Shown piece after piece: positions 27,137 through 36,190 of a stretch of DNA of 64,000 nt. The translations under genes and the position numbers were made by a program. How positions within the stretch are numbered: the stretch's first letter is position 1; every line of letters starts with the position of its first letter. The notes under the pieces were generated by a model that was not told the DNA's origin, ran no database searches, and saw only the letters and a program-made list of their open reading frames with translations. The DNA comes from Dickeya chrysanthemi NCPPB 402 (GTDB lineage Bacteria; Pseudomonadota; Gammaproteobacteria; Enterobacterales; Enterobacteriaceae): positions 1,465,001 to 1,529,000 of the forward strand of contig NZ_CM001974.1 in NCBI RefSeq assembly GCF_000406105.1. Reading direction: 5' to 3'.

Positions 27137-27964
27137 ATGAACCCTACTCTGAATACGCTGATGGCGCGTGGCCATCAACGCCAGCCGCTGCTGGCAGGCG
27201 ATGTCTGGCTGGTGGGGGCCGGTCCGGGCGACGCCGAATTACTGACTATCAAAGCGCTGAGGGCGATTCAGCAGGCGGATGTGGTGGTGCATGACCGGCT
27301 GGTTTCCGCCGATATCATGGCGTTGTTACAACCGGAGACCTTGCGCATCGATGTCGGCAAGCAGCAGGGCAACCACGCGCTGCCGCAACCGCAAATCAAT
27401 CAACTGTTGATGGAACTGGCGCAAGCCGGGCAACGCGTCGTGCGCTTAAAAGGCGGCGACCCGTTTATTTTCGGGCGCGGCGGCGAGGAGATGGATTATC
27501 TGCATCGGCAGGGCGTCCGTTGCCATGTGGTGCCGGGGATTACTGCCGCCACCGGTTGTGCGGCGGCGGTAGGGTTGCCGTTGACGCACCGGGATTGTGC
27601 CCAGTCGGTACGATTTATCACCGGCCATGCCCGTGACGGCGAGCCGCAACTGGACTGGGAAACGCTCGGCGCAGGCCAGCAAACGCTGGTGTTTTATATG
27701 GGGCTGAGTCATGCCAGCCGTCTGTGCCAGAAGCTCATGGCTCATGGCCTGCCCGCCGGTACGCCGCTGGCGATTATCGAGCGGGGGACGCAGCCGGAAC
27801 AACGCGTGATGACCGCGACGCTCGCGACCTTGCCCGCGCTGATGGCACGTTATCAACCGCAGTCGCCCAGTTTGCTGGTGGTGGGGGAAGTGGTGCGTTT
27901 TTGTCGCTATCCGGCGCTGACGGTGGCCAGCGAAGCGCTGATGAAGGTGGGAACGGCGGCATAA
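27137..27964 (+). CDS. cobA: Uroporphyrinogen-III C-methyltransferase (siroheme synthesis)
   Basis: 275 aa SUMT: SAM-dependent methylation of uroporphyrinogen III at C2 and C7 to precorrin-2, the first step to siroheme. Typical motifs are [21 protein letters not shown] (about 23-43), [24 protein letters not shown] (about 103-118), [13 protein letters not shown] and the [10 protein letters not shown]-terminal motif. It lacks the N-terminal dehydrogenase/ferrochelatase part of CysG. AAGGAG ribosome site, 27 bp after nasA. Its place in the nas operon fits a need for more siroheme for the nitrite reductase. Confidence 0.95.
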   Translation: MNPTLNTLMARGHQRQPLLAGDVWLVGAGPGDAELLTIKALRAIQQADVVVHDRLVSADIMALLQPETLRIDVGKQQGNHALPQPQINQLLMELAQAGQRVVRLKGGDPFIFGRGGEEMDYLHRQGVRCHVVPGITAATGCAAAVGLPLTHRDCAQSVRFITGHARDGEPQLDWETLGAGQQTLVFYMGLSHASRLCQKLMAHGLPAGTPLAIIERGTQPEQRVMTATLATLPALMARYQPQSPSLLVVGEVVRFCRYPALTVASEALMKVGTAA

Positions 27965-27968
27965 GCGA

Positions 27969-27992
27969 CTGCCGCCCGACAGTGGGCGGTAG
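27969..27992. terminator. Hairpin at the end of the nas operon
   Basis: 9-bp stem CTGCCGCCC / GGGCGGTAG with one G-T pair, 6-base loop, 4 bp after the cobA stop. No T-run. Lies between convergent genes. Confidence 0.45.
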
Positions 27993-28009
27993 CCTGATGA
28001 AAGGATGTG

Positions 28010-28555
28010 TTATCTTCTGAGCCCGATCTCATCGACCAGCGCATTCATTTGCCCGGCGATCAGAACGGTGATGTTTTCATCTTTCAGGTTGCCTTGCTCG
28101 TCGAAACCACCGGCAAAGGCGTTAGCGAAGACTTCCGGCTTGTTCAACACATGAATATTCAGGTAGACGCAACTCTGGCGTAAATGATACTGCGCCCGCG
28201 AGGTGCCCATACCGCCGCCGGCTCCCATCAGCGCTGCCGGTTTGCCGCTCAGAATGGTGGTATCCGGCAGGCGGGATAACCAGTCCAGAATATTTTTCAG
28301 TGCCGGCGCCATCGAATAATTGTATTCAGTACAGGCAAACACGAAGCCATCCGCCTCACTGGCTTGATTGGCGATGCGTTGTACAGACTCAGGTACTTCG
28401 GTCAAATCGGCGTTATAAAACGGTACATCCAGCAGGTCGGCAATCTCCAGCGTGGCATACGCGGGCAGTACCGACTGCGCGGCACGCAACAATCCCCGGT
28501 TGGCAGAGGCTTTGCGCAGGCTGCCGACAATACCTAATAATTTTATTTGATTCAT
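28010..28555 (-). CDS. NADPH-dependent FMN reductase / quinone reductase (ChrR-SsuE-like flavodoxin fold)
   Basis: 181 aa. Flavodoxin-like fold with the FMN phosphate loop GIVGSLRKASANRGLL (about 7-22) and the flavin-ring loop FACTEYNYSMAPALKNILDWLS (about 73-94), where the EYN(Y/H) motif marks the NADPH-dependent FMN reductase family. Such enzymes reduce free FMN, quinones, azo dyes or chromate by two-electron transfer. Start at 28555 has AGGA 7 bases upstream; the frame is open to 28672 but lacks family similarity there. Convergent with the nas operon; function in the cell unknown. Confidence 0.85.
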   Translation of the reverse strand: MNQIKLLGIVGSLRKASANRGLLRAAQSVLPAYATLEIADLLDVPFYNADLTEVPESVQRIANQASEADGFVFACTEYNYSMAPALKNILDWLSRLPDTTILSGKPAALMGAGGGMGTSRAQYHLRQSCVYLNIHVLNKPEVFANAFAGGFDEQGNLKDENITVLIAGQMNALVDEIGLRR

Positions 28556-28745
28556 GGTGTTGTCCTTTTTGTGTGAAAAGAAAATCACCAGGATAACGTC
28601 GGCGCGCACTGCGTCGTCGTTTGTCCCTGACTCGTCATAGCATAGAGCGTGGGGGGAAAATTGCCATGTCAATAATGTGAGGTTGCACTTAATATGATGC
28701 CCTTACTGGAGCAATCGACTTGTTATAAGGGCATGATTAAGCGGA

Positions 28746-29753
28746 TCAGTCAAATAGCGGTATAGGATGAAAATTATCAATAACCAATGAGGAACTTATT
28801 TTCATTTCATTCAGTATACGAGTAGCTAACGCAATATCCAGCATACCCATACCAAAGGGTGAATATATCCTTGGGCGCTGATAATTCGGTATGACTGATC
28901 CTTTGATCAAGTCGGCAATATTACCTTTTATGAAGTCGGTTCTCCCGCTAGCTTCTTGTGCTATATGTAAAGACGTTTTTGCCTTTACAGCATGATTGTG
29001 ATCATCAACATAATTGTCAGCATTCAAAATAACATTTTCACCCAGATCCCTGAGTGAAATATGTAACAGTGTTGGGTTGTGAGAGAATAGGTTATGATCG
29101 TGGATATGTGGCGCCACTGCTGATGTAGCAAAAACAATCATATCCGAGCGTGTAATAGTATTGGCTATTGTTGCTGACTCAACGGGTATATTGGTCATTG
29201 ACTGGCATTTATCTATAAAGGATGAGCACTTATCGTGAGAAGTATCATTAACGAGAATGTTTTTAATACTCCATCCTGAGTTCAGAAAGTACTCCAGAAT
29301 ATGAAAAGAGATAAGGCCAGTTCCAATGATACCGAGACGCTCGATATGATTTTTCTTATCATGCAGATATTCAGCTCCGGCAACTGCAGATGCTGCGGTT
29401 CTGATGGCGCTTATTTGGCTGCCTTCGATGCATGCGATAGGATACCCTGTTTTCCTATCATTCAGGATAATAACGGCCGAAGCCCGATTCAGCCCATCTT
29501 TAAGGTTCTCTGGGAAACTGCTTATCCATTTGATACCACAACTGCCTTCATCGGTGTTGATGGATGCTGGTAAAGCTATGATTCTGTTTTTTTCACTATC
29601 AGGGAATCGAAGGAAATAGCTGTCAGGGTTGGTTATTTTTCCATCATGAAATAAACAGTAACTTTCTTTCACGATAGTTGATATTTCTTTTTTGTTTTTT
29701 GATAGCCATGAGTGTACATCAGCTGATGTGATGACATAAAAATCATTTTTCAT
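28746..29753 (-). CDS. sbnB: SbnB-like N-(2-amino-2-carboxyethyl)-L-glutamate dehydrogenase
   Basis: 335 aa of the ornithine cyclodeaminase/mu-crystallin family. Rossmann motif LGIIGTGLISFHILEYFL (about 140-157), the family's YPIACIEGSQISAIRTAASAVAGAEYL segment and the HISLRDLGENV block identify the SbnB branch. In staphylococci SbnB oxidatively cleaves the SbnA product to L-2,3-diaminopropionate (Dap) and 2-oxoglutarate with NAD. Start ATG has GAGG upstream and lies 7 bp after the sbnA reading frame on the same strand, so the two form one unit. Strikingly AT-rich with AT-ending codons compared with the flanking nas and binding-protein genes, which suggests transfer. A non-Dap imino acid product is possible. 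Confidence 0.75.
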   Translation of the reverse strand: MKNDFYVITSADVHSWLSKNKKEISTIVKESYCLFHDGKITNPDSYFLRFPDSEKNRIIALPASINTDEGSCGIKWISSFPENLKDGLNRASAVIILNDRKTGYPIACIEGSQISAIRTAASAVAGAEYLHDKKNHIERLGIIGTGLISFHILEYFLNSGWSIKNILVNDTSHDKCSSFIDKCQSMTNIPVESATIANTITRSDMIVFATSAVAPHIHDHNLFSHNPTLLHISLRDLGENVILNADNYVDDHNHAVKAKTSLHIAQEASGRTDFIKGNIADLIKGSVIPNYQRPRIYSPFGMGMLDIALATRILNEMKISSSLVIDNFHPIPLFD

Positions 29754-29760
29754 TTTTACC

Positions 29761-30695
29761 TCATTGGTAATATTGGTTTACCCAGTCAGGGTTATATATT
29801 GTGTCAAGATATTTATCTCCCATATCAGGAGATATAGCCACCACTGTATCCCCCGGATTTATCCGGTCTTGCATTAAGCGAATGGCAGCCAATACGGTTC
29901 CAGTTGATCCACCTAAAAGTAACCCATGCCTGGAAAGGTCATGGCATGCTTGTATAGTAGCGGCTTCATCTACATAGATTAACTCATCAAATACTGAGTA
30001 TCTTCGAATATCAGGTGGATAGCTTGTACCCAATCCCGGGATCCTTCTTTTTGCACTGCAACCACCAAATGTAATAGAGCCATATGTGTCAACGGCGATT
30101 ATTTTTGTTGATGGCGAATGTTCTTTTAAATAGCGGGATACTCCACCCAATGTTCCGGTGGTACCCGCTCCGATAAAAACATAATCGGGATTTGATATTT
30201 TCTGAAGAATATGCCTTCCAGTTGTATAATAATGGGCGTTAACATTATTTTTGTTTTCATACTGATTTATCCAAATAATATTACTATCGTTTTTTATTTT
30301 TCTTTTATATGGGCTATTCTGGTCCCAAGATAACCGCCTTGGTTATCTCTCTCGGTTACCGTAATCAGCTCTCCACCATAAGCTGCTATAGTTTTTGCTG
30401 CAACAGGAGACATATTGGGATCTCCGACGCAAATGAAAGTATACCCTTTCCATGCACAAATCATACTTAATGCAATGCCAAGATTTCCTGATGAACTTTC
30501 GATAATTTTATTGCCCTTCTTTAATATCCCTCTACGTTCAAGCTCTTCAAGCATATAAAGTGCCGGCTTGATTTTAATCGATCCGCTAACAGATAACCCT
30601 TCTATTTTTAAAATGATATCTCTGTCATTTATCCATTCTTTTAATGTCAAAAAGCAATCGTCTTGAATAAGAGGTGATATGTCATTAAAGAGCAT
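29761..30695 (-). pseudogene. sbnA: SbnA-like PLP-dependent synthase, disrupted by a one-base frameshift
   Basis: Two consecutive frames (30695-30294 and 30150-29761) together encode one SbnA-type enzyme of about 311 aa. SbnA joins O-phosphoserine and glutamate to give the precursor cleaved by SbnB. The first part holds LSVSGSIKIKPALYML with the PLP lysine and the IIESSSGNLGIALSM substrate loop. The second, after shifting frame, continues IIWINQYENKNNVNAHYYTT, the phosphate loop IGAGTTGTLGGVSRY, and LLLGGSTGTVLAAI. The break is at a run of five A on the coding strand (plus-strand T 30297-30301); six would restore the frame. Either a true inactivating deletion, slippage-corrected expression, or a sequencing error. 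Confidence 0.75.
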
Positions 30696-30966
30696 AAATT
30701 ATTGTTCCAGCAGTAGTTAAGTGAGTAATTTATTCATCTAATAGAATTAGTACTCGTAAAAGAGTGATGATTCAAATTAAACGTAATATCTTTTATCTAT
30801 AAACGAATTTAAAATTATTTAATTTTAGAATAAGTATTTTAATCAATGGCTTATTTTTTATTTTTAAATTGAAATGCAGTTGTTTATATGTAATTTTGTT
30901 TTTAGATATAAATTATTGTCATAAGTTATTTATATTTCAAAACTATTATTTTTTGGTGGGTATAAT
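30696..30966. promoter_or_regulatory. Divergent promoter region of the sbnAB / formyltransferase islet
   Basis: 271 bp of extremely AT-rich DNA between divergent genes. I see no Fur box, operator palindrome or convincing promoter pair; such DNA is typical of H-NS-silenced transferred genes. Confidence 0.4.
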
Positions 30967-31779
30967 ATGTATGCTTGTTTAACGGAAACTTTTTTCCATA
31001 CCAGCTTTCTTTGTGATAAGTTATTCTCACATGGAATGTGTTGGATCGTGAGGAATGTAAGAGGATTAGATTTTCAGGAGGTTAATGCTATCCACAGTAA
31101 ACTATGTAGAATGAAAAATTTAACGGAAAAAGATCTTCAGGATTTGTCAGTAGCATACAAGGGATTGAGTGAGTCAGAAATATACCTTGCCAGACATTAT
31201 GGTGTACCTGAGCGACATGCACTGGCTGTGTCTGATCGCGTGGAGGTAGCCGATTTTTCAGATCTGGCTTTGGAAAGGATTCATGATCGTATCAGGGAGA
31301 ACAATGTATTTGGGGCGGTGATTTTTCTTGATGCGATATTAAGTGATACATGGTTGGACTTTTTTCATCATCGTGTTGTCAATGCACATTCTGCGGTACT
31401 ACCTTATGCAAGAGGCATGTATGCCATTGAACAACTGGCTATTTGTGGTAAAACGGATAAAATGCAGGAAGCAGCAGGCGCAACCCTCCACTATGTTGAT
31501 TCCGGCATTGATACGGGAAAAATTATTCATATAGAGAGATTAAGCCGGTTATGGGAAATGGAATCGATATGGGCGGTAAAAGGAGAGTCTTATTTGCTGG
31601 CGTTTGATTTGTTAAAAAAATATCTCGATTCTGAAAGAAAATTCTCTCAGGTAGATACAATCTCCTCTCCGACGGCCCATGAAAGTCCATTATTCCTTAG
31701 CCGCGATTTCACCGAAGAGCGAAAAAAATTATCAGAAAAAACATTTCTCTTAATGAAAGAGGCAATAAACCATGCTTGA
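30967..31779 (+). CDS. Formyltransferase-domain protein (PurN/Fmt-like fold)
   Basis: 270 aa. The core about residues 115-200 has VVNAHSAVLPYARGMYAIEQ and GATLHYVDSGIDTGKII, which preserve the Asn, His and Asp of the N10-formyltetrahydrofolate-dependent formyltransferases (PurN N106, H108, D144 pattern). The N-terminal ~100 residues (KNLTEKDLQDLSVAYKGL...) do not look like a standard folate-binding Rossmann half, so the donor or acceptor may differ. Head-to-head with sbnA across 271 bp and overlapping lysE by 8 bp, so likely part of the same pathway, perhaps formylating a diaminopropionate product; that is inference. Unusually AT-rich. Confidence 0.7.
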   Translation: MYACLTETFFHTSFLCDKLFSHGMCWIVRNVRGLDFQEVNAIHSKLCRMKNLTEKDLQDLSVAYKGLSESEIYLARHYGVPERHALAVSDRVEVADFSDLALERIHDRIRENNVFGAVIFLDAILSDTWLDFFHHRVVNAHSAVLPYARGMYAIEQLAICGKTDKMQEAAGATLHYVDSGIDTGKIIHIERLSRLWEMESIWAVKGESYLLAFDLLKKYLDSERKFSQVDTISSPTAHESPLFLSRDFTEERKKLSEKTFLLMKEAINHA

Positions 31780-32409
31780 TGTTAACTGGCTATTATTCTT
31801 TGCGGCAAGTTTGACTATTAACGCTATACCAGGGGCAGATGTAGTGTATGTTACTGGAAACTACCATCGTTCCGGTTGGCCTGCTGCCTCGTTGTCTGCC
31901 TTGGGGCTGGCGTTGGGTTACTACTTTTACGTATTTATTACATGGCTTGGAGTAACAGCCGTAATTTTTTCTTTTCCCGCATTTTACACGCTGATTCAAT
32001 TGGCCGGTGCAATATATTTATTATGGATGGGATATGATATTTATCGATCCAGACCTTCAGGTGTCCGTGGTGATAGTGAAAGTCAAGTGATCGGTAATGC
32101 TCGTTCTTTTTTGATGAATGGATTGGTCATCAGCATACTTAATCCTAAAGTCGGCGTATTTTTTGTCTCTTTTTTCCTCAATTTATCAATAAAAGCAGCC
32201 CAAGTTATCTGATCCTGATATTGGGGACGGTTTTTTGTCTGGGTGCGACATTTTTCAATATCTTCTACTGTTTTCTTACGGCACAATTAAAAAGACTATC
32301 CACAGGGCGTGTGGATTTTCTTTTGGGTACAGTACCGGGGGGGATTCTGATGTTACTGGGAGGCTGGATGATCTATGGTGCATTAAGCAGTTATATGAGC
32401 CGGTTGTGA
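31772..32409 (+). pseudogene. LysE/RhtB-family exporter, disrupted by a frameshift
   Basis: Two frames (31772-32212 and a second ending at 32409) together give about 212 aa, the usual LysE-family length. The start reads LTINAIPGADVVYVTGNYHRSG (the family's P-G-P-like motif is P-G-A here), then three hydrophobic segments and the ISILNPKVGVFFVSFFLNF block. The shift needed is one base near 32178-32188 (CCTCAATTTATC), after which FINKSSPSYLILILGTVFCLG and the final helices follow. It would export amino acids or a derivative. Starts inside the 3' end of the formyltransferase gene, so it was cotranscribed. Frameshift may be genuine decay or a sequence error. Confidence 0.75.
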
Positions 32410-32499
32410 AAAATCAATTTATCTGGCGGGATAAATATCAGGAGGTTTTGCCGGTGTGAGCAATACTCTAAGGCTCTTGTTTATCAATACCGTTAAAAA

Positions 32500-32529
32500 C
32501 AAAGCCCGTGCCACCTGGCACGGGCTTTG
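32500..32529 (-). terminator. Rho-independent terminator of the amino-acid binding protein gene
   Basis: Perfect 14-bp stem CAAAGCCCGTGCCA / TGGCACGGGCTTTG with a 2-base loop. On the minus strand it is followed by TTTTTAACGG, giving the T-tract for the gene ending at 32578. Confidence 0.85.
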
Positions 32530-32577
32530 TCGTTTCTTTATCATCGTTCCGGTTGCTGTAGCCGCGAGAAGCGGCGA

Positions 32578-33354
32578 TTATTGCACCCGCACGTCGAAGC
32601 CGGGGAAGTATTGCTTCGCCAGTTTCTCGACGGTGCCGTCGTCTTTCACCTGTTTGATGGCTTTGTCCAGTTCGGCTTTCAATGCGGCGTCGCTTTTACG
32701 CAGGCCGAAACCGATGCCGCTGCCCAGAATCGCGGTGTCTTCCACCGGCCCGCCGATAAAGGCGAAACCTTTGCCTTCCGGCTTATCCAGAAAACCGGAT
32801 TGGCCTGCCGCCGCCATCACCAGCGTACCGTCCAGACGGCCTGCCGCCAGATCGTCATAGGCCAGATTTTGATCTTTGTAGCTCGTCACCGTCACGCCTT
32901 TCGATTCCCAGTGCGCCTTGGCATACACTTCCTGAATCGAACCCTGCAACACACCGATATTTTTGCCTTTCAGTGCTTCGGCCGTCGGTGCCAGACCGGT
33001 ATTCGGTTTGCCGACTAATTGGGTGGGAATACGGTAAATCGGCTGGGTGAAGTCGATCGCTTCTTTACGCTTTTCCGTGATGTTCATTGCGGAGTTGATG
33101 GCGTCGAACTTTTTGGCTTGCAGTGCCGGGATCAGCGCGTCAAAGGAGGCTTCTACCCAACTGCACGTGAAGTTGCCGGCCTTACAAATGGCGTTGCCCA
33201 GATCGATATCGAACCCTTCCAGTTGCCCTTTGGCATTTTTGCTTTCAAACGGCGGATATTCCGCTTCCAGACCAAAACGCAATTCGCTTTGCGCCAGTGC
33301 AACGGAAGAGGACAACAACCCTAGTGACAACATCAACATGCTTAGTTTTTTCAT
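32578..33354 (-). CDS. Periplasmic amino-acid ABC transporter substrate-binding protein (HisJ/ArgT family)
   Basis: 258 aa with a signal peptide (KKLSMLMLSLGLLSSSVALAQ; cleavage after about residue 21). The mature part has the bacterial family-3 solute-binding signature GFDIDLGNAICK (about 47-58), and EYPPFESKN, FDAINSAMNITEKRKEAIDFT and KGKNIGVLQGS. One Cys pair (CKAGNFTC) near residues 57-64 matches LAO/HisJ. Probable ligands are basic amino acids. No permease or ATPase gene is adjacent, so it must share a transporter encoded elsewhere. Well terminated at 32500-32529. Confidence 0.9.
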   Translation of the reverse strand: MKKLSMLMLSLGLLSSSVALAQSELRFGLEAEYPPFESKNAKGQLEGFDIDLGNAICKAGNFTCSWVEASFDALIPALQAKKFDAINSAMNITEKRKEAIDFTQPIYRIPTQLVGKPNTGLAPTAEALKGKNIGVLQGSIQEVYAKAHWESKGVTVTSYKDQNLAYDDLAAGRLDGTLVMAAAGQSGFLDKPEGKGFAFIGGPVEDTAILGSGIGFGLRKSDAALKAELDKAIKQVKDDGTVEKLAKQYFPGFDVRVQ

Positions 33355-33492
33355 AGTGGGAACGATCTCCGGTAAATCAATCAGTAGTGTTCAAACGTTA
33401 TCATCAAACAACCGTAGTCCTCGGGGGCCAATCAGGTACGGCATCGTTATTCGCAATACGCACTCATATTCGCAATGATCACACAACGCCGA

Positions 33493-34668
33493 TTAACGGT
33501 GCGAGCCCGTTACCTGACATAAGGCTTTTGCGCCCGCCAGTAGCGTAGCGTCATCTTTAGAGAATGAAAGACGGATCAGCTTATTGTCGGTGCCATCGGT
33601 GTAAAACGCCGAGAGCGGAATGGTCGCCACACCGTGGTCGACGATCAGGCGTTTAACCATGTCGCCGTCGCTCTCATCGCTGAAGTGCGCGAAGCTGGCC
33701 AGTATGAAGAAGGAACCGGCGGAGGGTAGCAGCTCAAAGGGGCTGCCCTGCAACGCCTGCGTGAGCAGATCGCGTTTTTGTTGATAGAACTGGCCCAGCG
33801 ACAGATAGGTCGCCGGGTCCGCCATGTATTCGGCAAAGGCGTATTGCATCGGCGTATCGGCGGAAAACATCATAAACTGGTGGATTTTGAGGATCTCATC
33901 CATCAGCGCTGCCGGAGCCAGGCAGTAACCGACGCGCCAGCCGGTAACGTGAAACGTCTTGCCAAACGACGAAACGATAACGCTGCGCGCCGCCAGCTCG
34001 CTGTGGGTTGCCATGCTGTGGTGGCGTTGCCCGTCAAAGACCACGTGTTCGTAGACTTCGTCGGACAGGATCACGATATCGGTGTTGCGCGTCAGGCGCG
34101 CCAGTTGCGCCAGGTCATCGGCGCTCAACACCTGACCACTCGGGTTATGGGGCGAGTTAATGATAATCATGCGGGTGCGCGGCGTGATGGCGGCCTGCAC
34201 TTCGTCCCAATCGATGTTAAACCCCGGTACCGCCAGTTTCAGCGCAACCGGGGTTGCGCCTTGCAACCGTACAATCGGCGCGTAGCTGTCAAAGGAGGGT
34301 TCGAAATAAATCACCTCATCACCCGGATGCACCAGCGCAGAAATGGCGGAATAGAGCCCTTCGCTGGCACTGGCGGTGATCGTCACTTCCTGCCCGGCGT
34401 CATAATGCTGGCCGTACAAACGCCGCACTTTTTCCGCCACCACTTCTTTTAGCGATACCAGCCCGGACATCGGGGCATATTGATTATGACCTTCGGTCAT
34501 GGCGCGGGTCACCCCGGCGATCAACTCAGGGGAACACGGAAAACTGGGCGCGCCTTGCGACAGATTGATGGCATGATGCTGACTGGATAACTGGCCAATA
34601 ACGGTGAAAATGGTGGTTCCGACATCCGGTAATTTGGAACTAAACCGCACCGGGGTGTGAATCGGCAT
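33493..34668 (-). CDS. PLP-dependent aminotransferase, YbdL/methionine aminotransferase type
   Basis: 391 aa class I/II aminotransferase, closely colinear with E. coli YbdL: SKLPDVGTTIFTVIGQLSSQHHAINLSQG at the N-terminus, NSPHNPSGQVL (substrate carboxylate/PLP region), SDEVYEHVVFDG, and the Schiff-base lysine in VSSFGKTFHVTGWRVGY (about residue 243). YbdL prefers methionine, with His and Phe as further substrates, so a role in methionine salvage or 2-oxo-acid transamination is likely. Start at 34668 has GGAG 7 bases upstream; the frame's earlier start is unsupported. Divergent from a LysR gene. Confidence 0.88.
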   Translation of the reverse strand: MPIHTPVRFSSKLPDVGTTIFTVIGQLSSQHHAINLSQGAPSFPCSPELIAGVTRAMTEGHNQYAPMSGLVSLKEVVAEKVRRLYGQHYDAGQEVTITASASEGLYSAISALVHPGDEVIYFEPSFDSYAPIVRLQGATPVALKLAVPGFNIDWDEVQAAITPRTRMIIINSPHNPSGQVLSADDLAQLARLTRNTDIVILSDEVYEHVVFDGQRHHSMATHSELAARSVIVSSFGKTFHVTGWRVGYCLAPAALMDEILKIHQFMMFSADTPMQYAFAEYMADPATYLSLGQFYQQKRDLLTQALQGSPFELLPSAGSFFILASFAHFSDESDGDMVKRLIVDHGVATIPLSAFYTDGTDNKLIRLSFSKDDATLLAGAKALCQVTGSHR

Positions 34669-35013
34669 ACGTGATCTCCGTGGGTTGCCGTTAATACACA
34701 AGACGTTAGTAACACAGTACGTCAAAACGTAATAAATGAATAACTATTCATGTATTAGACGTTGCCGGTAGTAGTACCACAATCGAATTGTTGTCATAAT
34801 AGCCATGAGAAAAATGCATGGCTTGAGGCTGTTCCTGGTGATTTTATCCTCTGTCAGCGATAAGTTGCTGTGATGATGAGCCGCATGTCTGATGAAATGA
34901 GCGGCCGTTAGCATCAGTAATGCAGGATTAACCGGTCAATGGCAGTGCCCATTTTTTTGCATAGTTATGTAATCAATTTACTTATGGCTACCCGCCGGAG
35001 GGTATGGCTGAAC

Positions 35014-35898
35014 ATGAATAAACGTATCCCGCCGCTGAATGCGCTGCACGCGTTTGTGATCACCGCTCGTCATCTCAATTTCACCCGCGCGGCGGAGGAG
35101 CTGTTTGTGACTCAGGGCGCGGTGAGCCGGCAAATCGCCTCGCTGGAAGCGTGGCTGGGGTTTGCGTTATTTCAGCGCCACGCCCGCGGCTTGCGCCTGA
35201 CTCCGCAGGGAAGTCGGCTCCTGCCGGAGGTCAGCGAGGTGTTCGAGCAACTGTTTCGGGTAACCGACCGGGTACGGGAAGGACGCTCGATCCGCATGAA
35301 AGCGCCGACCTGCGCCATGCGCTGGCTGGTGTCGCACCTGATGATGCTGGAACAGTCACGACCGGATCTCCATGTTGCCCTGACCACCACCACCGAGCAC
35401 GGTGTCGATTTTCGCCATGAAGATTTCGATGTGGCGGTGGTGTTTGCGCCAGAGCGCGCACCCACACAGCATGACGGCAAATTGTTCGACGAGGTACTGT
35501 CGCCCGTGCTGGCGCCGCACTTGTTGTTAGCCGGGCAGGCGGCATTGGTGCCGGAACAACTGGCCCGGCTGACGTTGCTGCATCCCACCCATGATCAGCG
35601 CGACTGGAAATTGTGGCTAAAAACGCAGGGCATCAGTGAGCAGGTAATGCGCCGCAATCAGCAGTTCGACACCATGGATTTGGCGATCAGCGCGGCGATT
35701 CAGGGGTTTGGGATTGCTATAGCCGATGTGACGCTGGTGGCGGAAGATCTTCGCCGCCAGCGATTGACGATGCCGTTTGTCGGCACGGTGAGAACCGGCG
35801 CGGCCTATTATCTGGTGCACCGGCCCGGCACTCAGCCGGAATGGCTGACGGATTTTCTGACCAGCTTCACCGCCTGTTTATCGACGGATCAAGGCTGA
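35014..35898 (+). CDS. LysR-type transcriptional regulator (GcvA-like)
   Basis: 294 aa. N-terminal winged helix-turn-helix (PLNALHAFVITARHLNFTRAAEELFVTQGAVSRQI in two stretches, residues 7-45) and a periplasmic-binding-protein-like effector domain. The W-L-V-S and F-R-H-E-D-F-D-V-A-V-V-F pattern puts it in the GcvA/AmpR subgroup. Start ATG chosen at 35014 with GGAGG 11 bases upstream; in-frame residues before it do not look like a LysR N-terminus. It is divergent from the aminotransferase across about 345 bp, which suggests but does not prove control of that gene. Confidence 0.88.
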   Translation: MNKRIPPLNALHAFVITARHLNFTRAAEELFVTQGAVSRQIASLEAWLGFALFQRHARGLRLTPQGSRLLPEVSEVFEQLFRVTDRVREGRSIRMKAPTCAMRWLVSHLMMLEQSRPDLHVALTTTTEHGVDFRHEDFDVAVVFAPERAPTQHDGKLFDEVLSPVLAPHLLLAGQAALVPEQLARLTLLHPTHDQRDWKLWLKTQGISEQVMRRNQQFDTMDLAISAAIQGFGIAIADVTLVAEDLRRQRLTMPFVGTVRTGAAYYLVHRPGTQPEWLTDFLTSFTACLSTDQG

Positions 35899-36190
35899 TG
35901 CAGCCAGGGTTCACACAGCCTGACCTGGCCTGCGTCGAAATCGACGCTCACACCGATGCCGAGCGGTAGGGTCAACATCGGGTGGGTGTGGCAACAGTCG
36001 AAATCCGCCAGTACCGGCAACGGTTGCCCGTCAGCGCACCGGCGCGCAGCCGATAACCGTGCTGTTCAAGAAAGGTTTTTGCCCGGTCAAACCGTGCCGG
36101 GGCAAAGTGTGTCGCTGGTGAGGAGGGCGAAAAGAAACCGATCGTGTCGCCCGGGCGCACCGGTGCAGGCAGTAACAGAGTATGAAACAT
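35889..36190 (-). pseudogene. LD-carboxypeptidase (LdcA/MccF family) with internal deletion
   Basis: The N-terminal ~43 residues (FHTLLLPAPVRPGDTIGFFS, then RFDRAKTFLEQHGYRLRAG) and the C-terminal ~40 residues (PLPVLADFDCCHTHPMLTLP, then LGIGVSVDFDAGQVRLCEPW) of an S66-family LD-carboxypeptidase are present, but about 200 residues with the catalytic Ser and Glu are missing and the join is out of frame. The retained C-terminal His (SHTDP-like HTHP) belongs to the triad. GGAG precedes the start codon. The stop lies inside the 3' end of the convergent LysR gene. Not functional as a peptidoglycan-recycling enzyme. Confidence 0.8.

Noticed and set aside
138-27856. Many long minus-strand open frames opposite fdoG, nasB, nasA and other GC-rich genes
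   Set aside because: They are antisense shadows of high-GC codons: no ribosome sites, Arg/His/Pro-rich composition, and no motifs, while the opposite strand encodes recognised enzymes.
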